Shown: positions 53,643 through 63,368 of the stretch, piece after piece | How the letters are laid out: each line of letters starts with the position of its first letter | Position numbering within the stretch: the first letter of the stretch is position 1 | Notes under the pieces: model-generated | What the model saw: the letters and a program-made list of their open reading frames with translations, nothing else | Told to the model about the DNA's origin: nothing | Database searches by the model: none | Source: Oxalobacteraceae bacterium OTU3CAMAD1 | GTDB lineage: Bacteria; Pseudomonadota; Gammaproteobacteria; Burkholderiales; Burkholderiaceae_D | NCBI GenBank assembly: GCA_024123915.1 | Contig: CP099650.1 | Coordinates: 5,580,001 to 5,644,000 of the forward strand | DNA length: 64,000 bases | Direction: 5' to 3' | Made by a program: the position numbers and the translations under genes

Positions 53643-56600
53643 TCAAGCCGGGGCCTTGGCCGCGTCGGCGATGCGCAGCGGGCCGTGCGCGCGAGCGTGC
53701 AGGCGGAAGCCTTCGCGGATGTTTTCCCGCAGCACCGCGCCCTTCCACGGCTTGGTGTAGAAGCGGTCGATGGCGCCGTGGTTGATGGCGGCCATGATCG
53801 GCGTCAGGTCGGCGTAGGCCGACAGCATGATGCGGAAGGTGTCCGGGCACAGGTTCTTGACCCGCTCCATGAACTCGGTGCCGCTCATCAAGGGCATGCA
53901 CTGGTCGCACAGGATCACCTGCACCCGGTGCTTGGCCAGGATGTCGAAGCCCTCGGCCGCCGTCTGCGCCGTCAGGATGCGGTAGCCGTCCTGCGACAGG
54001 AAGTCGGTCAGCACGTCGAGCATGAAGGCGTCGTCGTCGACGATGAGCAGGGTTTGCTGGTCGAGCACCGTCTCGTCGACCGGCGCCTGCAGGTGGCGCC
54101 CTTCGCGCATCATCAGCTCGAACTCCTGTTCCGGCAGCGGACGGCTGAAGAAGTAGCCCTGCAGCTCGTCGCAGCCGTGCCGGCGCAGGTAGGCCAGCTG
54201 CGCGTCCTTCTCCACGCCCTCGGCGATGACTTCGAGCTTGAGGCTGTGCGCCATGTTGATGATGGCCAGCACGATGGCGGCGTCGTCCGGGTTGCTGGTG
54301 ACCTCGCGCACGAAGGCGATGTCGATCTTCAATTTGTCGATCGGGAAGCGTTTCAGGTACGCCAGTGACGAGTAGCCGGTGCCGAAGTCGTCGATCGAGA
54401 TCTTGATGCCCAGCGCCTTCAGGTTCTGCAGCACGGTGATGGTCTCTTCCGCGTTCGACATCAGCGAGCTTTCGGTCAGCTCCAGCTCCAGCAGCTCGGG
54501 CGCGATGTCGTGCTCCCGGATGGCCTTGAGCACCTCTTCCTCAAGGCCGCCGACGAAGAACTGGATGCCCGAGACGTTGACCGACAGGTGCACGGCCCAG
54601 CCGTTGGCGCGGCGCCATTCGGCGATCTTGCGGCAGGCCTCGTGGATCACCCACGAGCCGACCCGCACGATCAGGCCGGTCTCTTCAAGGATCGGGATGA
54701 ACAGCGCCGGCGATACCATGCCGTGGCCGGGCCGCTTCCAGCGGATCAGCACCTCGGCGCCGCTGATGCGTCCGGTGGAGATGTTGACCTTGGGCTGGAA
54801 GTACAGCACGAATTCCTCGTTGTCGATGGCGCGCCGCAGCGCGTTCTCCAGGTCCAGGCGCGCCAGCGACTGCGCGTTCATCTCGGCCGTGAAGAATCGG
54901 AAGGCGTCGCGCCCGGCCTCCTTGGCGCGGTACATGGCGGTGTCGGCGTACTGGATCAGCACGTCCGGATCGGTGCCGTCGTCGGGGAACACGGCGATGC
55001 CGATGCTGGCCGTGACGGTGACCTCGTGCCCCTTGAGGTCGAACGGGCGGCGCATCGACTCGCGGATCTTGTCGACCACGGCGATGGCGTTCTGCGCGCC
55101 CTCTGGCAGCATCAGGATGGCGGCGAACTCGTCGCCGCCGAAGCGGCCGATGGTGTCGCGCACGCGCAGGCAGTCGACCAGGCGGCTGGAGAACTGGCGC
55201 AGCAGTTCGTCGCCGATGGTGTGGCCCAGCGTGTCGTTGACGTTTTTAAACCGGTCGACGTCGAGGAACAGCACCGCCAGCGACCATTTGTGCTCGCCCG
55301 CCTGGCGCAGCGAGTGCGTCAGCGAATCGTAGAACTGGCTGCGGTTGGGCAGGCCGGTCAGGGTGTCGAAGTGCGCCAGCTTCAGCAGGCGCTGTTCGGC
55401 CTCCTTGCGTTCGGTGATGTCGCGCGCCACCGCCACCAGGATCCAGCTCGGGCCCGAGCGCAAGGTGCGGCGCTGCACCTCGACCGCCAGCGGCTTGCCG
55501 TCGCGGCATTGCAGCAGCAGCTCGGTCATGGCGCCGCTCTGGTCGCCCGACAGCAGTTTTTCGTACAGTTCCTCGAGCTTGCGCAGGTCGCCTTCGGCCG
55601 CCATGCCCGGGCCGATCTTGAGGAAGTCCTCGCGCTCGTAGCCGAGCATGCGGCAGGCGGTGGCGTTGACGTCGACGAAGCACATGCCGGCGCGGTCGAC
55701 CAGGAAGATGGCGTCGGCGGTGGCGTCCATGGCCAGGCGGAAGCGGCGCAGGTCCTCGTCGAGGCGGATGCGGGCGTTCATGTCCAGGGTCAGCTGCGCA
55801 TGGTGGCGCTTGATCTCGTCGTACAGCAGCAGGTTCTCGTAGGCCACCGAGATCTGCGCGGCCACGGTGGCGGCGACGCGCTCGTCGACCTCGGAGAAAC
55901 CGTCGGCGCCGAGCTTGTCGACCAGGTAGAGCCAGCCGTGGGTGCGCTCGCGCGAGGCGATCGGCACGCCCAGGAAGGAGTGCACCGGCGGATGGCCGGC
56001 CGGCAGGCCGATGTTGGCCGGGTCGCCGTCGAGGTCGTTGATGCGGCATGGCATGCGCTGGTCCAGCAGGCCGCGCAGCACGCCGGCGCGCGGCGACTGG
56101 GCGATCTGGCGGATCGGCACGCCGGCGCCGCAGCTGGCGTAGTAACTGAGCTCGTTCGCGCCGGCCTCGAGCACGCCGATGCAGGCGTATTTGGACACGC
56201 AGATGTTCTGCGCCACGCGGCAGCCGATCTCGACGAGCGCGCGCGGGTCGCGCTCGGTGCCCAGCTCGATGCCCAGCTCGATCAGCGCGGTCAGGCGCAG
56301 GCTCACCGCCTGCAGGCTGGACAGGGAGCTCGACAGCCGCTGCGTCATCAGCGACAGGTGCTCGGGCGCGCCGTCGGCCGCCTCGGTGGCGCCATTGGCG
56401 AACTGCGAGATCAGCTGGCTGCTCGATTCGAGCTCGCCCAGGTACTCGGCCACCTTGTCGTCGATGTTATGGAAGCGCCCCTCCTGCGGCGGCTCCGGCG
56501 CGAAGGCCGGCAGGTCGCGCACGTCGTGGCCGTCGTCGTCGCCGACCACGGCCAGCCCCAGCGCCTCGTGCACGGTGCGCAGGATCACGTCCGGATCGGA

Positions 56601-57311
56601 CGGCTTGGGCAGCACCCAGCGTACGCCGCACGACTGCGCCACGGCCATCGCCTCGCGCTCGCGGTAGGTGGCGGTGTAAAAGATCACCGGCACGTCGGCC
56701 GTCTCCGGATTGCCGTGCATGCGGGTGACGAACTCGTAGCCGTCCATATTGGGCATGAGGATGTCGGAGATGACCAGGTCGGGCCGCTCGGCCAAGACCA
56801 TTTTGAGGCCCTCGGCGCCGTTGGACGCCTCCAGCAGGCGGTGGCCGCCGTAGCCCAGCAGGGTCATCAGGAACTCGCGGTTGAGCACGTGGTCGTCCAC
56901 GATCAGGATCGTGGCGATGTCGTTTTTAGACGGGGTCGACATCTCCCCGTCCAAAAAAGACTCGATTTGCGTGACGAACGTGTCGGGCTCGATTGGCTTG
57001 CCGATGTAGCCGTCGAAGCCCGCCGCGAGCAGCCGTTCGCGGTCGCCCACCATCGCCAGCGCCGTCACGGCCAGGGTCGGAATGTGGCGCACCGTCTCGT
57101 CGCCCTTGAGCGCGGCAACCACGCCGTAGCCGTCGAGCTTGGGCAGGTGGACGTCGCAGATGATCAGGTCGGGCAGCTCGCGCAGCGCCGCCGCCACACC
57201 CGCCTCGCCATCGACGGCCGACAGCGGCGTGTAGCCGAACGCGCGCAGCAGGTAGACCATCAACTCCATGTTGGTGGCGTTGTCTTCAATAATCAGTATA
57301 CGTGCTGACAC
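53643..57311 (-). CDS. Multidomain response regulator / diguanylate cyclase-phosphodiesterase (REC-REC-GAF-PAS-GGDEF-EAL-REC)
   Basis: 1222 aa, cytoplasmic, no transmembrane segment. Domains in order: REC1 (ILIIEDNATNMELMVYLLRA; phospho-Asp in LIICDVHLP), REC2 (ILIVDDHVLNREFLMTLLGY; DLVISDILMP), GAF (about 335-530), PAS (about 560-680), GGDEF (RFGGDEFAAIL near 725, motif intact), EAL (AEVLIRWKRPG, so EVL instead of EAL, with ELTESSLM and DDFGTGYSSLAYLKRFPIDK), and a C-terminal REC3 (LLIVDDDAFMLDVLTDFLSQ; CDQCMP). It probably makes and/or breaks c-di-GMP under control of three receivers. It lies 16 nt downstream of the histidine kinase, its likely phosphodonor. Confidence 0.92.
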   Translation of the reverse strand: MSARILIIEDNATNMELMVYLLRAFGYTPLSAVDGEAGVAAALRELPDLIICDVHLPKLDGYGVVAALKGDETVRHIPTLAVTALAMVGDRERLLAAGFDGYIGKPIEPDTFVTQIESFLDGEMSTPSKNDIATILIVDDHVLNREFLMTLLGYGGHRLLEASNGAEGLKMVLAERPDLVISDILMPNMDGYEFVTRMHGNPETADVPVIFYTATYREREAMAVAQSCGVRWVLPKPSDPDVILRTVHEALGLAVVGDDDGHDVRDLPAFAPEPPQEGRFHNIDDKVAEYLGELESSSQLISQFANGATEAADGAPEHLSLMTQRLSSSLSSLQAVSLRLTALIELGIELGTERDPRALVEIGCRVAQNICVSKYACIGVLEAGANELSYYASCGAGVPIRQIAQSPRAGVLRGLLDQRMPCRINDLDGDPANIGLPAGHPPVHSFLGVPIASRERTHGWLYLVDKLGADGFSEVDERVAATVAAQISVAYENLLLYDEIKRHHAQLTLDMNARIRLDEDLRRFRLAMDATADAIFLVDRAGMCFVDVNATACRMLGYEREDFLKIGPGMAAEGDLRKLEELYEKLLSGDQSGAMTELLLQCRDGKPLAVEVQRRTLRSGPSWILVAVARDITERKEAEQRLLKLAHFDTLTGLPNRSQFYDSLTHSLRQAGEHKWSLAVLFLDVDRFKNVNDTLGHTIGDELLRQFSSRLVDCLRVRDTIGRFGGDEFAAILMLPEGAQNAIAVVDKIRESMRRPFDLKGHEVTVTASIGIAVFPDDGTDPDVLIQYADTAMYRAKEAGRDAFRFFTAEMNAQSLARLDLENALRRAIDNEEFVLYFQPKVNISTGRISGAEVLIRWKRPGHGMVSPALFIPILEETGLIVRVGSWVIHEACRKIAEWRRANGWAVHLSVNVSGIQFFVGGLEEEVLKAIREHDIAPELLELELTESSLMSNAEETITVLQNLKALGIKISIDDFGTGYSSLAYLKRFPIDKLKIDIAFVREVTSNPDDAAIVLAIINMAHSLKLEVIAEGVEKDAQLAYLRRHGCDELQGYFFSRPLPEQEFELMMREGRHLQAPVDETVLDQQTLLIVDDDAFMLDVLTDFLSQDGYRILTAQTAAEGFDILAKHRVQVILCDQCMPLMSGTEFMERVKNLCPDTFRIMLSAYADLTPIMAAINHGAIDRFYTKPWKGAVLRENIREGFRLHARAHGPLRIADAAKAPA

Positions 57312-57327
57312 CTTGTGACTCCCCTTG

Positions 57328-58806
57328 TCATGACTCCAGCGGCAGCGTCAGTGTAAAAATACTGCCGACGCCATACTCGCTGTCAAACAAAATTTCCCCA
57401 TGTAGCAGGGTCGCCAACTTCTGGCTCAAATGCAGCCCCAGCCCCGTGCCCTCGAACTGGCGCATCGAACTGGCTTGCAACTGCGATACCGCCTGGTGCC
57501 GCCCGCCCTGACCGACGTCGGCACCGCAATCGCTATCGCTGATACTGATGGTGGCGCGTGAGCGCCCGTCCACCTCCGCCTTCTCCAGCCGCACCAGCAC
57601 GGTGCCGCTGTCGGTGAACTTGATCGCGTTGTCGACCAGGTTCATCAAAATCTGCTGCAGGGCGCGGCGGTCGGCCTTGACCGTCACTTCCTGTTCGGAA
57701 CCCACCAGCGCCAGCGCCAGCCCTTTATTGCGGGCCTGCGGCTGCAACAGCGCCAGCACCTCGTCGATCACGGGCCGGCACGGCAGCGGCACCAGATCGA
57801 GCTCCACCTTGCCCGACTCGATCCTGGTCAAATCGAGCAGGTCGTTGATCAGGGAGAGCAGGTCGCGCGCACTGCTTTGCACCATGCGCAATTGCTTGGT
57901 CTGTTCGGAATTAATGGGCCCAGGCAACTTCATCAACATAGTACCTGTAAAACCGATGATCGCGTTCAACGGCGTACGCAGCTCATGCGACATGCCGCCG
58001 AGGAAGCGGTCCTTGGCCGCGACCGCCTTGGCCAGTTCGACATTCTTCTCCTGCAGCGCCAGCTCGATGCGCTTGCGCTCGCCGACGTCGCGGATCGCGC
58101 TCATGATCAAAGTGCCCTCCTCCGTCGCGATCGGGCTCAGGCTGATCTCGACGGGGAACTCGACACCGTCGCTGCGCAAGCCGTACAGATCGCGGCCGCT
58201 GCCCATCGGCCGCAGCGCCGGGCGCGCGCCATAGTCGTTGCGGTGCGTCCGGTGCGCCTGGCGGAAACGCGCCGGCATCAGCATCTCGAGCACCACGCCG
58301 CGCAGCGCGCCGTGCTCGTACTTGAACATCGTCTCGGCCTGGCGCGTGGCCAGCACGATGCGGCCGCTGGCGTTGGCCACGATGATCGCGTCCGGCATCA
58401 GCTCCAGGATGCCGTCGAAGCGCGCCTCGACCAGCTTGGCGTCGCGCAGCACCTTGAGCGTCGTGACGTCCTTCTTGCTCCACAAAATATATTCCGGCGC
58501 GCCGGCGGCGTCGCGCAGCAGCTTGCTGGTGCTGTCGATGTAGACCAGCGCGCCGTCCTTGGCGCGGCGCACCGACTCGTAGCTGGCCGCGCCCGCGCCG
58601 AGCGTCTGCCGCACCACCGCGCCGCCGTCGTCCAGTCCCGGCACCTCGATCAGCTCGGCCAACTTGCGGCCCATCGCCTCTTCGCTGCTGTAACCGAACA
58701 CCATCCGCGCGCCGTTGGTCCAGTGCACCACCTCGCCGTCGAGCCGCGTGATCACTACCGCGTCGGGGGTCTGGTCGAGGATAAGGGTGCCGAAGTCTGT
58801 TGCCAT
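57328..58806 (-). CDS. PAS-domain hybrid-type sensor histidine kinase (soluble)
   Basis: 492 aa. Two PAS domains (about 5-120 and 125-250), then HisKA with GGMSHELRTPLNAIIGF (His near 272) and a HATPase domain. The N box is NLVDNAIKFTD and the G2 box GTGLGLHLSQK, both normal. The G1 box reads ISDSDCGADVGQGG in place of the usual D-T-G-x-G-I, so ATP binding may be altered. There is no membrane helix or periplasmic domain, so it senses a cytoplasmic signal. It is the first gene of an operon with the REC-GGDEF-EAL-REC protein (16-nt gap). Confidence 0.9.
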   Translation of the reverse strand: MATDFGTLILDQTPDAVVITRLDGEVVHWTNGARMVFGYSSEEAMGRKLAELIEVPGLDDGGAVVRQTLGAGAASYESVRRAKDGALVYIDSTSKLLRDAAGAPEYILWSKKDVTTLKVLRDAKLVEARFDGILELMPDAIIVANASGRIVLATRQAETMFKYEHGALRGVVLEMLMPARFRQAHRTHRNDYGARPALRPMGSGRDLYGLRSDGVEFPVEISLSPIATEEGTLIMSAIRDVGERKRIELALQEKNVELAKAVAAKDRFLGGMSHELRTPLNAIIGFTGTMLMKLPGPINSEQTKQLRMVQSSARDLLSLINDLLDLTRIESGKVELDLVPLPCRPVIDEVLALLQPQARNKGLALALVGSEQEVTVKADRRALQQILMNLVDNAIKFTDSGTVLVRLEKAEVDGRSRATISISDSDCGADVGQGGRHQAVSQLQASSMRQFEGTGLGLHLSQKLATLLHGEILFDSEYGVGSIFTLTLPLES

Positions 58807-58877
58807 CGCTCCACCTGTTTACTGTACTTCATACGAGTAACCATACAGCAACAAATCACGCAAAAAATCACACAAAA

Positions 58878-59816
58878 TCACACAGGTGTTGCGGTTTTGA
58901 TTTCTGACAACGCGCAACGCATGATTTCCGGGTGCCGGCCCAGCGCAACATGGCCAATTGCACCAAACACGAGATTGCGCGCCCCGGGCAAATCGCTGGA
59001 ATCCTGGGGCGCGACGATGTTGTCGTGGACGGAGTAAATGGATGAAAATAATTTGCGTTGCAAATCCGCCTCAGTGCCCGCAAGCGAGGCCAGCCATGCG
59101 CTGTCGCGCCGCATCTGTACGGCGTTGCTTCCAGGGCCGAAGCCGGCCAGGGTGGTGCCGTGGTGCGGCGTGCCGAGCGTGATCACGCGGGCGATGTGGG
59201 CGTGGCCATGCCGGCGCAGGTAGGCGCGCGCCACCAGCCCGCCCATGCTGTGCGCGAGCACGATGACTTGCTTGCTGCCAGTCTCGGCGCACAGGCGTTC
59301 GACGGCCGCGCGCACCTGCGGCACGAAGTCGTCGATGGACGCGCCGGGCGGCTCCAAGTCGATGCCGTAGTGGCTCACGTGGGCTTGCGTCAGCAGCTTG
59401 CTCATTGGAAGCCAGTAACCGCTGTTGCAGGCGTAGCCGTGGATCAGCAGCACCGGCAGGCCGCGCGCGTGCGGCTGCAGGCGCAGTCCCACCGGCCGCA
59501 GCATGTAATAAGACGATGTCAACATCGATGACAAAAATTCATGCGCGAACAGTTTGATCGCGGTGAATGGATTGAGCGCGTGGCCGGCGGGCGTGGCGCT
59601 GCGCGCGCGCCGGCTCAGGCGGAAGTTGTTGGCGTTGATGAGCAGGCGCACCAGCAGCACGAAGGCGGCCGCGACCGCCAAGCAAACGAGCGCCGCGACG
59701 GGGGCGCCGACAGCCGCGCGCCACGCCGGATGCCACCAGCGGTACAGCGACAAGGACAGCGCCAGCACCGCGCCGATCTGGACCGCTAATAGAACGATAA
59801 GGAAACGTTTGATCAT
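58878..59816 (-). CDS. Membrane-anchored alpha/beta-hydrolase (lipase-like)
   Basis: 312 aa. Two N-terminal hydrophobic segments (FLIVLLAVQIGAVLALSLSL; VAALVCLAVAAAFVLLVRLL) are followed by an alpha/beta-hydrolase domain with the oxyanion loop LLIHGYACNSGYW and nucleophile elbow VLAHSMGGLVARAYL (Ser near 190). The catalytic Asp is in SVHDNIVAP and the His in GAIGHVALGRHP. This fits triacylglycerol lipase / esterase EstA-like proteins. The start at ATG 59816 replaces a longer frame. A palindromic repeat lies upstream between it and the GMC gene. Confidence 0.87.
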   Translation of the reverse strand: MIKRFLIVLLAVQIGAVLALSLSLYRWWHPAWRAAVGAPVAALVCLAVAAAFVLLVRLLINANNFRLSRRARSATPAGHALNPFTAIKLFAHEFLSSMLTSSYYMLRPVGLRLQPHARGLPVLLIHGYACNSGYWLPMSKLLTQAHVSHYGIDLEPPGASIDDFVPQVRAAVERLCAETGSKQVIVLAHSMGGLVARAYLRRHGHAHIARVITLGTPHHGTTLAGFGPGSNAVQMRRDSAWLASLAGTEADLQRKLFSSIYSVHDNIVAPQDSSDLPGARNLVFGAIGHVALGRHPEIMRCALSEIKTATPV

Positions 59817-59908
59817 GGTCTCATCATACTCCCGCGATACGGACGGAGGTAGCGGTTCAAGCGAACTGAGCACTGCTGAGGACGTTGATGACACTGACGA
59901 CGTTGATC

Positions 59909-60004
59909 ACGTAGGGCGGATTAGGCGGAACGCCGTAATCGGCCATCGATGCGCCGTCGGCGGTTCAACCATGGCCGATTACGCTGCGCTAATCCGCCCT
60001 ACGT
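59909..60004. repeat. REP/BIME-like palindromic element, copy 6
   Basis: 96 bp with terminal inverted repeats ACGTAGGGCGGATTAG / complement. Arm order is A (GGCGGAACGCC) then B (CGCTGCGCT). It ends 23 nt before the 3' end of the minus-strand GMC gene. Confidence 0.9.
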
Positions 60005-60027
60005 ATTTCCGCGTCATTTTGCGCGTC

Positions 60028-61671
60028 TCATTTGCGCGTCATTTCCGATGCGAGCGTATTGGCCAACCTGGCCGTCACGCCATACACCGACAACTGCGGA
60101 TTGGCGCCGATCGACGTCGGGAACAGCGAGCCGTCGTGCACCGACACATTGCGCAGGCCGCGATAGCGGCCGCCCGCGTCCGTCACGCCCAGACGCTCGT
60201 CGGCCGACATCGCGCAGCCGCCCATCACATGCGCCGACACCACGCGCGTGGCCAGCAATTTGAAAGGCAGCGCCGCGATCGCGGACTTGGCCTGTTGCCA
60301 GCTGGTGTACTCGCCTGCCGCCTCGTGCACCGGCATCACCGTCTTCGCGCCGGCCGCGAACTGGATCTCGGCCATGCTCAGCAAGGCGCGCCGGGCGCCG
60401 TCCCACAGGTAGTCGCCGATCGGATAATCGAGCACCGCCGCGCCATCGCTGGACAGCGCCACGCTGCCGCCGGGCGCGTCCGCGTGGAAGCCGTCGCGCA
60501 GCAGCGCCAGCAGCGCCTGCGCGTGCGGGAACCGCGCCATCATGCGCGCGTGCTGCGCGCCGAAACCGGCCATCGTGGTCGACATCAGCACCGGATGCAG
60601 CGGCGGCGCCTCGAGCTTGTAGCCGATGGCGCCATCGATGGCGTCCGTATGCAGGAAGTGATCGGAATACACCGACTGCGGCGCGCCGGCGTAGGCCTCC
60701 ACGCGCTGCTCGAAAACGGCGGCCGAGACCAGGGTCGGATGCAGGAAGGTGCGCTTGCCCAGCAGCCCGTGCGGATCGGGCGCGACGGAACGCAGCAACA
60801 GCGCCGGCGTGTTGATGGCGCCGCCGGACAGCACGAAGTGTTTGGCGCGCAAGGTGATGCGGCGCCCGGTCGGCGCCAGGCCGGCGGCATCGAGCGCAAC
60901 GCAATCGAGCTGCGTCACCCTGTCGTTGCCATCCCCGCCTTTGATCACCAGCCGCTCGGCGCGGGCGCGCGTGAGCAAGGTCGCGCCCAGTTCCAGCGCC
61001 GCCGGAATCGTGGTGACCAGCATCGACTGCTTGGCGTTGGTGGGGCAGCCCATGCCGCAATAGCCGAGGTTCCAGCAGCCGTTGACGTTGCGGTGGATGA
61101 TGCCGGTCTCTATGCCCAGCTTGCCCGCCCCGCGCCGCAGCACATCGTTGTTCTCGTTCGGCGGCGGCGCCCATTCTGCGATGTTGAGGCGGCGCTCCAT
61201 CGTGGCGAACCATGGCGCCATCGATTCGGGCGTGTAGTCGGCGAGGCCGTAGTGCCTGTTCCAGTACGCCAGCGTGCCGGGCGGCGTGCGGAAGCTGCTG
61301 GTCCAGTTGACCGTGGTGCTGCCGCCGACGGTGCGTCCCTGCAGGATGTTGATGCCCTTGTCGCGCGTCTTGCGCGCCGCCGATTCCTGGTACAGCGCCG
61401 GATAGGCGTCGGCTTCGCGCATCTTGAAGTCGGTGGACGACTTCAGCGCGCCCTCCTCGACGATCAGCACGCGCAGGCCGGCCCGCGCCAGGATCTCGGC
61501 AGTCACGCCGCCCCCGGCGCCGCTGCCGACGATGACCACGTCCGCTTCCATGACCAGGTCTTCGTCCAGCCGTGCGCAGTCGGTCACGCGCCAGCCGGCG
61601 GCCAGGCCGACGTGGATCGGATCGGAGACCGGGCCTTTCTGGGCGACGATGGGGATGTTGGTGTTGGTCAT
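60028..61671 (-). CDS. GMC oxidoreductase (second FAD dehydrogenase/oxidase)
   Basis: 547 aa. The FAD motif is at residues 49-54 (GSGAGG in VVIVGSGAGGGVTAEILARA), the central fold at ILQGRTVGGSTTVNWTSSFR, and the C-terminal active-site region at SAHVMGGCAMSADERLGVTD with VHDGSLFPTSIGANPQLSVY. A cysteine-rich CWNLGYCGMGCP (199-210) parallels the cluster of the other GMC protein. Members oxidise alcohols or sterols. No signal peptide; the small Tat protein upstream (overlapping stop/start) may export it. No cytochrome accompanies it. Confidence 0.88.
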   Translation of the reverse strand: MTNTNIPIVAQKGPVSDPIHVGLAAGWRVTDCARLDEDLVMEADVVIVGSGAGGGVTAEILARAGLRVLIVEEGALKSSTDFKMREADAYPALYQESAARKTRDKGINILQGRTVGGSTTVNWTSSFRTPPGTLAYWNRHYGLADYTPESMAPWFATMERRLNIAEWAPPPNENNDVLRRGAGKLGIETGIIHRNVNGCWNLGYCGMGCPTNAKQSMLVTTIPAALELGATLLTRARAERLVIKGGDGNDRVTQLDCVALDAAGLAPTGRRITLRAKHFVLSGGAINTPALLLRSVAPDPHGLLGKRTFLHPTLVSAAVFEQRVEAYAGAPQSVYSDHFLHTDAIDGAIGYKLEAPPLHPVLMSTTMAGFGAQHARMMARFPHAQALLALLRDGFHADAPGGSVALSSDGAAVLDYPIGDYLWDGARRALLSMAEIQFAAGAKTVMPVHEAAGEYTSWQQAKSAIAALPFKLLATRVVSAHVMGGCAMSADERLGVTDAGGRYRGLRNVSVHDGSLFPTSIGANPQLSVYGVTARLANTLASEMTRK

Positions 61672-62192
61672 GCAAGCTCCTTGATCGGGCCGGGGTAGCC
61701 GATCGCGGACCAGTTGGCCGGCTGCGCGTACCAGGCGCCGATGATCAGGTCGTGCAGCGCGAGGTAGGCGGTTTGCAGGGTTTGCAGACGGTGGTGGCGC
61801 CAGTTTTGCAGGAAGGCGTCCACCGCGTCCGGCGAGGCGTGGGCCCAGCCGCCGGAGACGCCGGCAAGCATGCGCCGCACCGGCGCCAGCGACAGCATGC
61901 CGAACAGGTCTTGCAGTTGCTTTTGCGAGCCCGGTGCCAGGCCGGCGATGGCGCCGGCGACATGTTCGACGGTTTGGCCGATGGCGGCGGCGCGGGCGGC
62001 GGGTTCGGTGGGCAGCACCGGGCCGAGCATGGATGGGATCACGGCCGTGAGCAGCGTTCTGGCAGGGCCGTCAAGTGCGAAACGATGGCCCGGCGTCGGC
62101 GCGTAGGCCAGGCGATAAACGGCGCCGCCGGCGGCGAGCGCGAGCGCCCCGGCCACGCCTATCTTGAGAAAAGATCTGCGGTTTGAATCCAT
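61668..62192 (-). CDS. Tat-signal small subunit paired with the GMC oxidoreductase
   Basis: 174 aa. A Tat signal NRRSFLKIGVAGALALAAGG is followed by a helical domain with no motif I can assign. The arrangement (small Tat protein immediately upstream of a signal-less GMC flavoprotein, stop/start overlap ATGA) is the same as in gluconate dehydrogenase subunit 3, so it is probably the escort/chaperone subunit. ATG 62192 is preferred over the longer frame to 62285, which comprises repeat sequence; GTGGGG precedes it. Confidence 0.78.
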   Translation of the reverse strand: MDSNRRSFLKIGVAGALALAAGGAVYRLAYAPTPGHRFALDGPARTLLTAVIPSMLGPVLPTEPAARAAAIGQTVEHVAGAIAGLAPGSQKQLQDLFGMLSLAPVRRMLAGVSGGWAHASPDAVDAFLQNWRHHRLQTLQTAYLALHDLIIGAWYAQPANWSAIGYPGPIKELA

Positions 62193-62246
62193 GGTCCCCA
62201 CCCGGTTGTTATATTTTTTTGTGCTGCTTATGGTCCGCCTGTGTTC

Positions 62247-62345
62247 CACGTAGGGCGGATTAGGCGGCACGCCGTAATCCGCCATTGCATGCGCCGTCGT
62301 GACGCACGCAATGGCGGATTACGCTTCGCTAATCCGCCCTACGTG
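62247..62345. repeat. REP/BIME-like palindromic element, copy 7
   Basis: 99 bp with 17-bp perfect terminal inverted repeats (CACGTAGGGCGGATTAG / complement). Arm order is A (GGCGGCACGCC) then B (CGCTTCGCT). It lies 32 nt from the 3' end of the minus-strand trmJ gene. Confidence 0.92.
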
Positions 62346-62377
62346 TCTCCATGGTCAATTTGAATCCGTGGTCATGG

Positions 62378-63178
62378 TTAGCCGCCTTTGTCCGCCTTCC
62401 GCTTGCCGGTCATATGCCTTGCGATGCCGCGCAGGATGTTCACTTCTTCCTTCTCCAGCTGCGCGCGGGAGAATAAGCGCTTGAGCCTGGGCATCAGCTT
62501 GCGCGGGTTGTCCGCGTCGAGAAACCCGATCCCCACCAGCGCCTGCTCCAGATGCTGGTACATGCCCTCGATCTGCGCCAGGCTGGCCGCCTCGCCCTGG
62601 AAGCCGATGTCGCTGGCGTCGCCGGCCGGCTGGCGCGGCGTGTGGGTCACGCCGGCGCCGTCGAGCACCGCCATCCGGCATTCGTAGGCCAGCACCTGCG
62701 CGGCCTGCGACAAGTTCAGCGACGAATACTCCGGATTGGCAGGGATGTTGATCAGCACATTGCATTTTTCGACCAGCTCATTCGGCAGGCCGAAGCGCTC
62801 GTTGCCGAAGATCAGGGCCGCGTGCAGCTCTGGCTGCGCCACCAACTGCGTGGACAGCTGGCGCGGCGTCAGCACCGGCGGCGAGAATTCGCGCAGCCGC
62901 GCCGAGACGGCCGCGGCGAAGTTGATGCCGTCGAGCGCCTCGGCCATGCTGCCGACCACCCGCGCGCCGGCCAGGATGTCCTGCGCGCCACTGGCGAAGG
63001 CGACCGCCTCCGGATCCTGCGCGGCGTTCTCGAAACGGGGGCTGACCAGCACCAGATCGCTATATCCCATGGTTTTCATGGCCCGCGCGACGGCCCCGAT
63101 ATTGCCGGCCCGGCTGGTTTCGACCAGAATAAATCGCAGTCGCGTGAAAAGATTCGTGTTGATTTCGGGCAGGTTCAT
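62378..63178 (-). CDS. trmJ: tRNA (cytidine/uridine-2'-O-)-methyltransferase TrmJ
   Basis: 266 aa. A SPOUT-fold RNA 2'-O-ribose methyltransferase that modifies tRNA position 32. Motifs: the N-terminal RFILVETSRAGNIGAVARAM, the SAM-binding knot with LIFGNERFGLPNELVEKCNV and NIPANPEYSSLNLSQAAQVL, and a C-terminal helical extension with RLFSRAQLEKEEVNILRGIA, all typical of TrmJ. It diverges from suhB, an arrangement common in Burkholderiales. A palindromic repeat lies just past its 3' end. Confidence 0.95.
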   Translation of the reverse strand: MNLPEINTNLFTRLRFILVETSRAGNIGAVARAMKTMGYSDLVLVSPRFENAAQDPEAVAFASGAQDILAGARVVGSMAEALDGINFAAAVSARLREFSPPVLTPRQLSTQLVAQPELHAALIFGNERFGLPNELVEKCNVLINIPANPEYSSLNLSQAAQVLAYECRMAVLDGAGVTHTPRQPAGDASDIGFQGEAASLAQIEGMYQHLEQALVGIGFLDADNPRKLMPRLKRLFSRAQLEKEEVNILRGIARHMTGKRKADKGG

Positions 63179-63368
63179 TTAAAATAGCGCTATTGCGCGG
63201 TATCGATACAATAACTTCAACCTTGCGGCCCGGCCAACAGCCAGCCCGCAAATCCGGATTTTACCCTGTCGGCGCCGCTCCGCTCTTTAATTCACTCTTG
63301 TTCTCTAGCGCGCCGCCGCGGCCCTGTCCGCCGGTGGGCGTTAGCGTTCTTTTAACGGAAAAGCTTAC

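Noticed and set aside
54510..57308. 932-codon plus-strand frame opposite the response regulator
   Set aside because: Antisense shadow of the GGDEF/EAL gene.
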